Positions 4,714 to 5,129 of a stretch of DNA of 5,129 bases are shown in pieces. The DNA is from Acidobacteria bacterium AH-259-G07 (GTDB lineage: Bacteria; Acidobacteriota; UBA6911; RPQK01; JADFOI01): contig JALLON010000199.1 of assembly GCA_027717925.1 (NCBI GenBank), positions 1 to 5,129 on the forward strand, read 5' to 3'. Each line of letters starts with the position of its first letter. The first letter of the stretch is position 1. Below the pieces are notes generated by a model, which had not been told where the DNA came from, made no database searches, and saw only the letters and a program-made list of their open reading frames with translations. The translations under genes and the position numbers were made by a program.

Positions 4714-5129
4714 ATGGTGAAGATGCTTGCTATCAGCTCGCTCCTCCTGATGAGTACTACGGCGGCTCACGCCATCTGCCCAAAGCCAACGCCGAAAGTC
4801 TGCAGCAGCTTTTTCGAAAGCGACGCGGTCTGCACTGGGACCGTTAACTCTCAGGAGGCAGTCCACGATCAGGATGACTTCATAGAAGGCTGGCTCTATC
4901 GACTTCGGGTCACGCAGGTATTCCGCGGCGTCCTAGGACAGACAGCGGTAGTGTACACGCCAAACGATAGCAGTCGGCTACTTCTGGAGGAGGTAGGGCG
5001 CGAGTATGTGCTCTTCGCCGGTTTGCCATTCCCGGGCTTTTCGATATGCATGTGCACAGCGGCAGGGCCAATCCCGAGGCATTCCTGGCCTACGGCGTCA
5101 CCTCGGTGCGCGATACCGGAGGTTGGCTT
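4714..5129 (+). CDS. Secreted protein with TIMP/netrin-like pattern, 3' part replaced or cut off
   Basis: ATG 4714 with ribosome site AGGAAG (4704-4709) opens a signal peptide (MVKMLAISSLLLMSTTAAHA, cleavage after residue 20). The mature part starts with closely placed cysteines (ICPKPTPKVC), then SSFFESDAVCTGTV, a long segment ending YRLRVTQVFRG (62-72), VVYTPNDSSR (79-88) and VGREYVLFAG (94-103). The order 'SDAV-x-G-x-V ... V-x3-FRG ... YTP ... YVLFA' resembles bacterial TIMP/netrin-like secreted domains, a resemblance judged from memory. Function is unknown. From about residue 103 the frame turns into sequence without family character and stays open to the edge, while another frame takes up an amidohydrolase from about 5022. 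So the natural C-terminus is missing. It starts 42 bp after the attC-like site, where the next cassette gene would be expected. Confidence 0.6.
   Translation, partial: MVKMLAISSLLLMSTTAAHAICPKPTPKVCSSFFESDAVCTGTVNSQEAVHDQDDFIEGWLYRLRVTQVFRGVLGQTAVVYTPNDSSRLLLEEVGREYVLFAGLPFPGFSICMCTAAGPIPRHSWPTASPRCAIPEVG
5022..5129 (+). pseudogene. Internal amidohydrolase fragment joined to the secreted-protein gene
   Basis: In the frame of 5022, translation is FAIPGLFDMHVHSGRANPEA followed by FLAYGVTSVRDTGGWL. This is a typical metal-dependent amidohydrolase (imidazolonepropionase-like) segment: PGLFDMHVH carries the two metal-binding histidines of the HxH motif, and AYGVTSVRDTGG is the following strand and turn. 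A whole enzyme would have an N-terminal portion of some 50-80 residues before this point, with its own start; here the frame is open only from 4971 and has no start codon before the ATG within DMHVH. It continues beyond the window. Either the gene was fused into the cassette region or the assembly is chimeric here. Confidence 0.6.

Overview
The window looks like a stretch of bacterial accessory genome, probably from a soil- or sediment-type organism of the Acidobacteria kind. That guess rests on gene content: a twin-arginine (Tat) signal amidase, a secreted tannase/feruloyl esterase, and the 5' end of a eukaryote-like Ser/Thr kinase gene. No marker gene here fixes the phylum, so the taxonomy is inference.

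Left part (1-3480, all minus strand). Reading from right to left there is: a candidate promoter (3461-3489); a 36-codon remnant of a Ser/Thr protein kinase start (3316-3426); a complete secreted tannase-family esterase (1628-3304); a small frameshifted gene remnant (1322-1609); a complete ADP-ribosylglycohydrolase (555-1337); a 151-bp intergenic region with a near-perfect 23-bp palindrome; and the N-terminal part of a Tat-exported amidase that runs off the left edge (1-403). Tannase, remnant and ADP-ribosylglycohydrolase are closely spaced and could share a transcript. The amidase probably has its own regulated promoter.

Middle (3490-4039). About 260 bp with no recognisable gene is followed by a 286-bp internally deleted copy of an IS6-family insertion sequence. 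It has both terminal inverted repeats but only the first ~66 residues of the transposase.

Right part (4040-5129, plus strand). A two-gene toxin-antitoxin module (uncharacterised small antitoxin plus ParE/RelE-fold toxin, stop and start overlapping) is followed within 10 bp by a 101-bp imperfect inverted repeat with the architecture of an integron attC recombination site. The pair therefore looks like a mobile gene cassette. Beyond it starts a secreted protein with a TIMP/netrin-like pattern. Its recognisable sequence stops near 5016, and a different reading frame, an internal piece of a metal-dependent amidohydrolase, takes over to the window end.

The window is therefore marked by repeated joining and decay: a kinase 5' end in front of tannase, a twice-frameshifted gene, a MITE-like IS6 derivative, a cassette site and a gene-gene chimera. 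No single new multi-gene system is evident. The best leads are the attC-bounded toxin-antitoxin cassette, the promoter and leader apparently inherited from a kinase gene in front of tannase, and the amidase operator palindrome.
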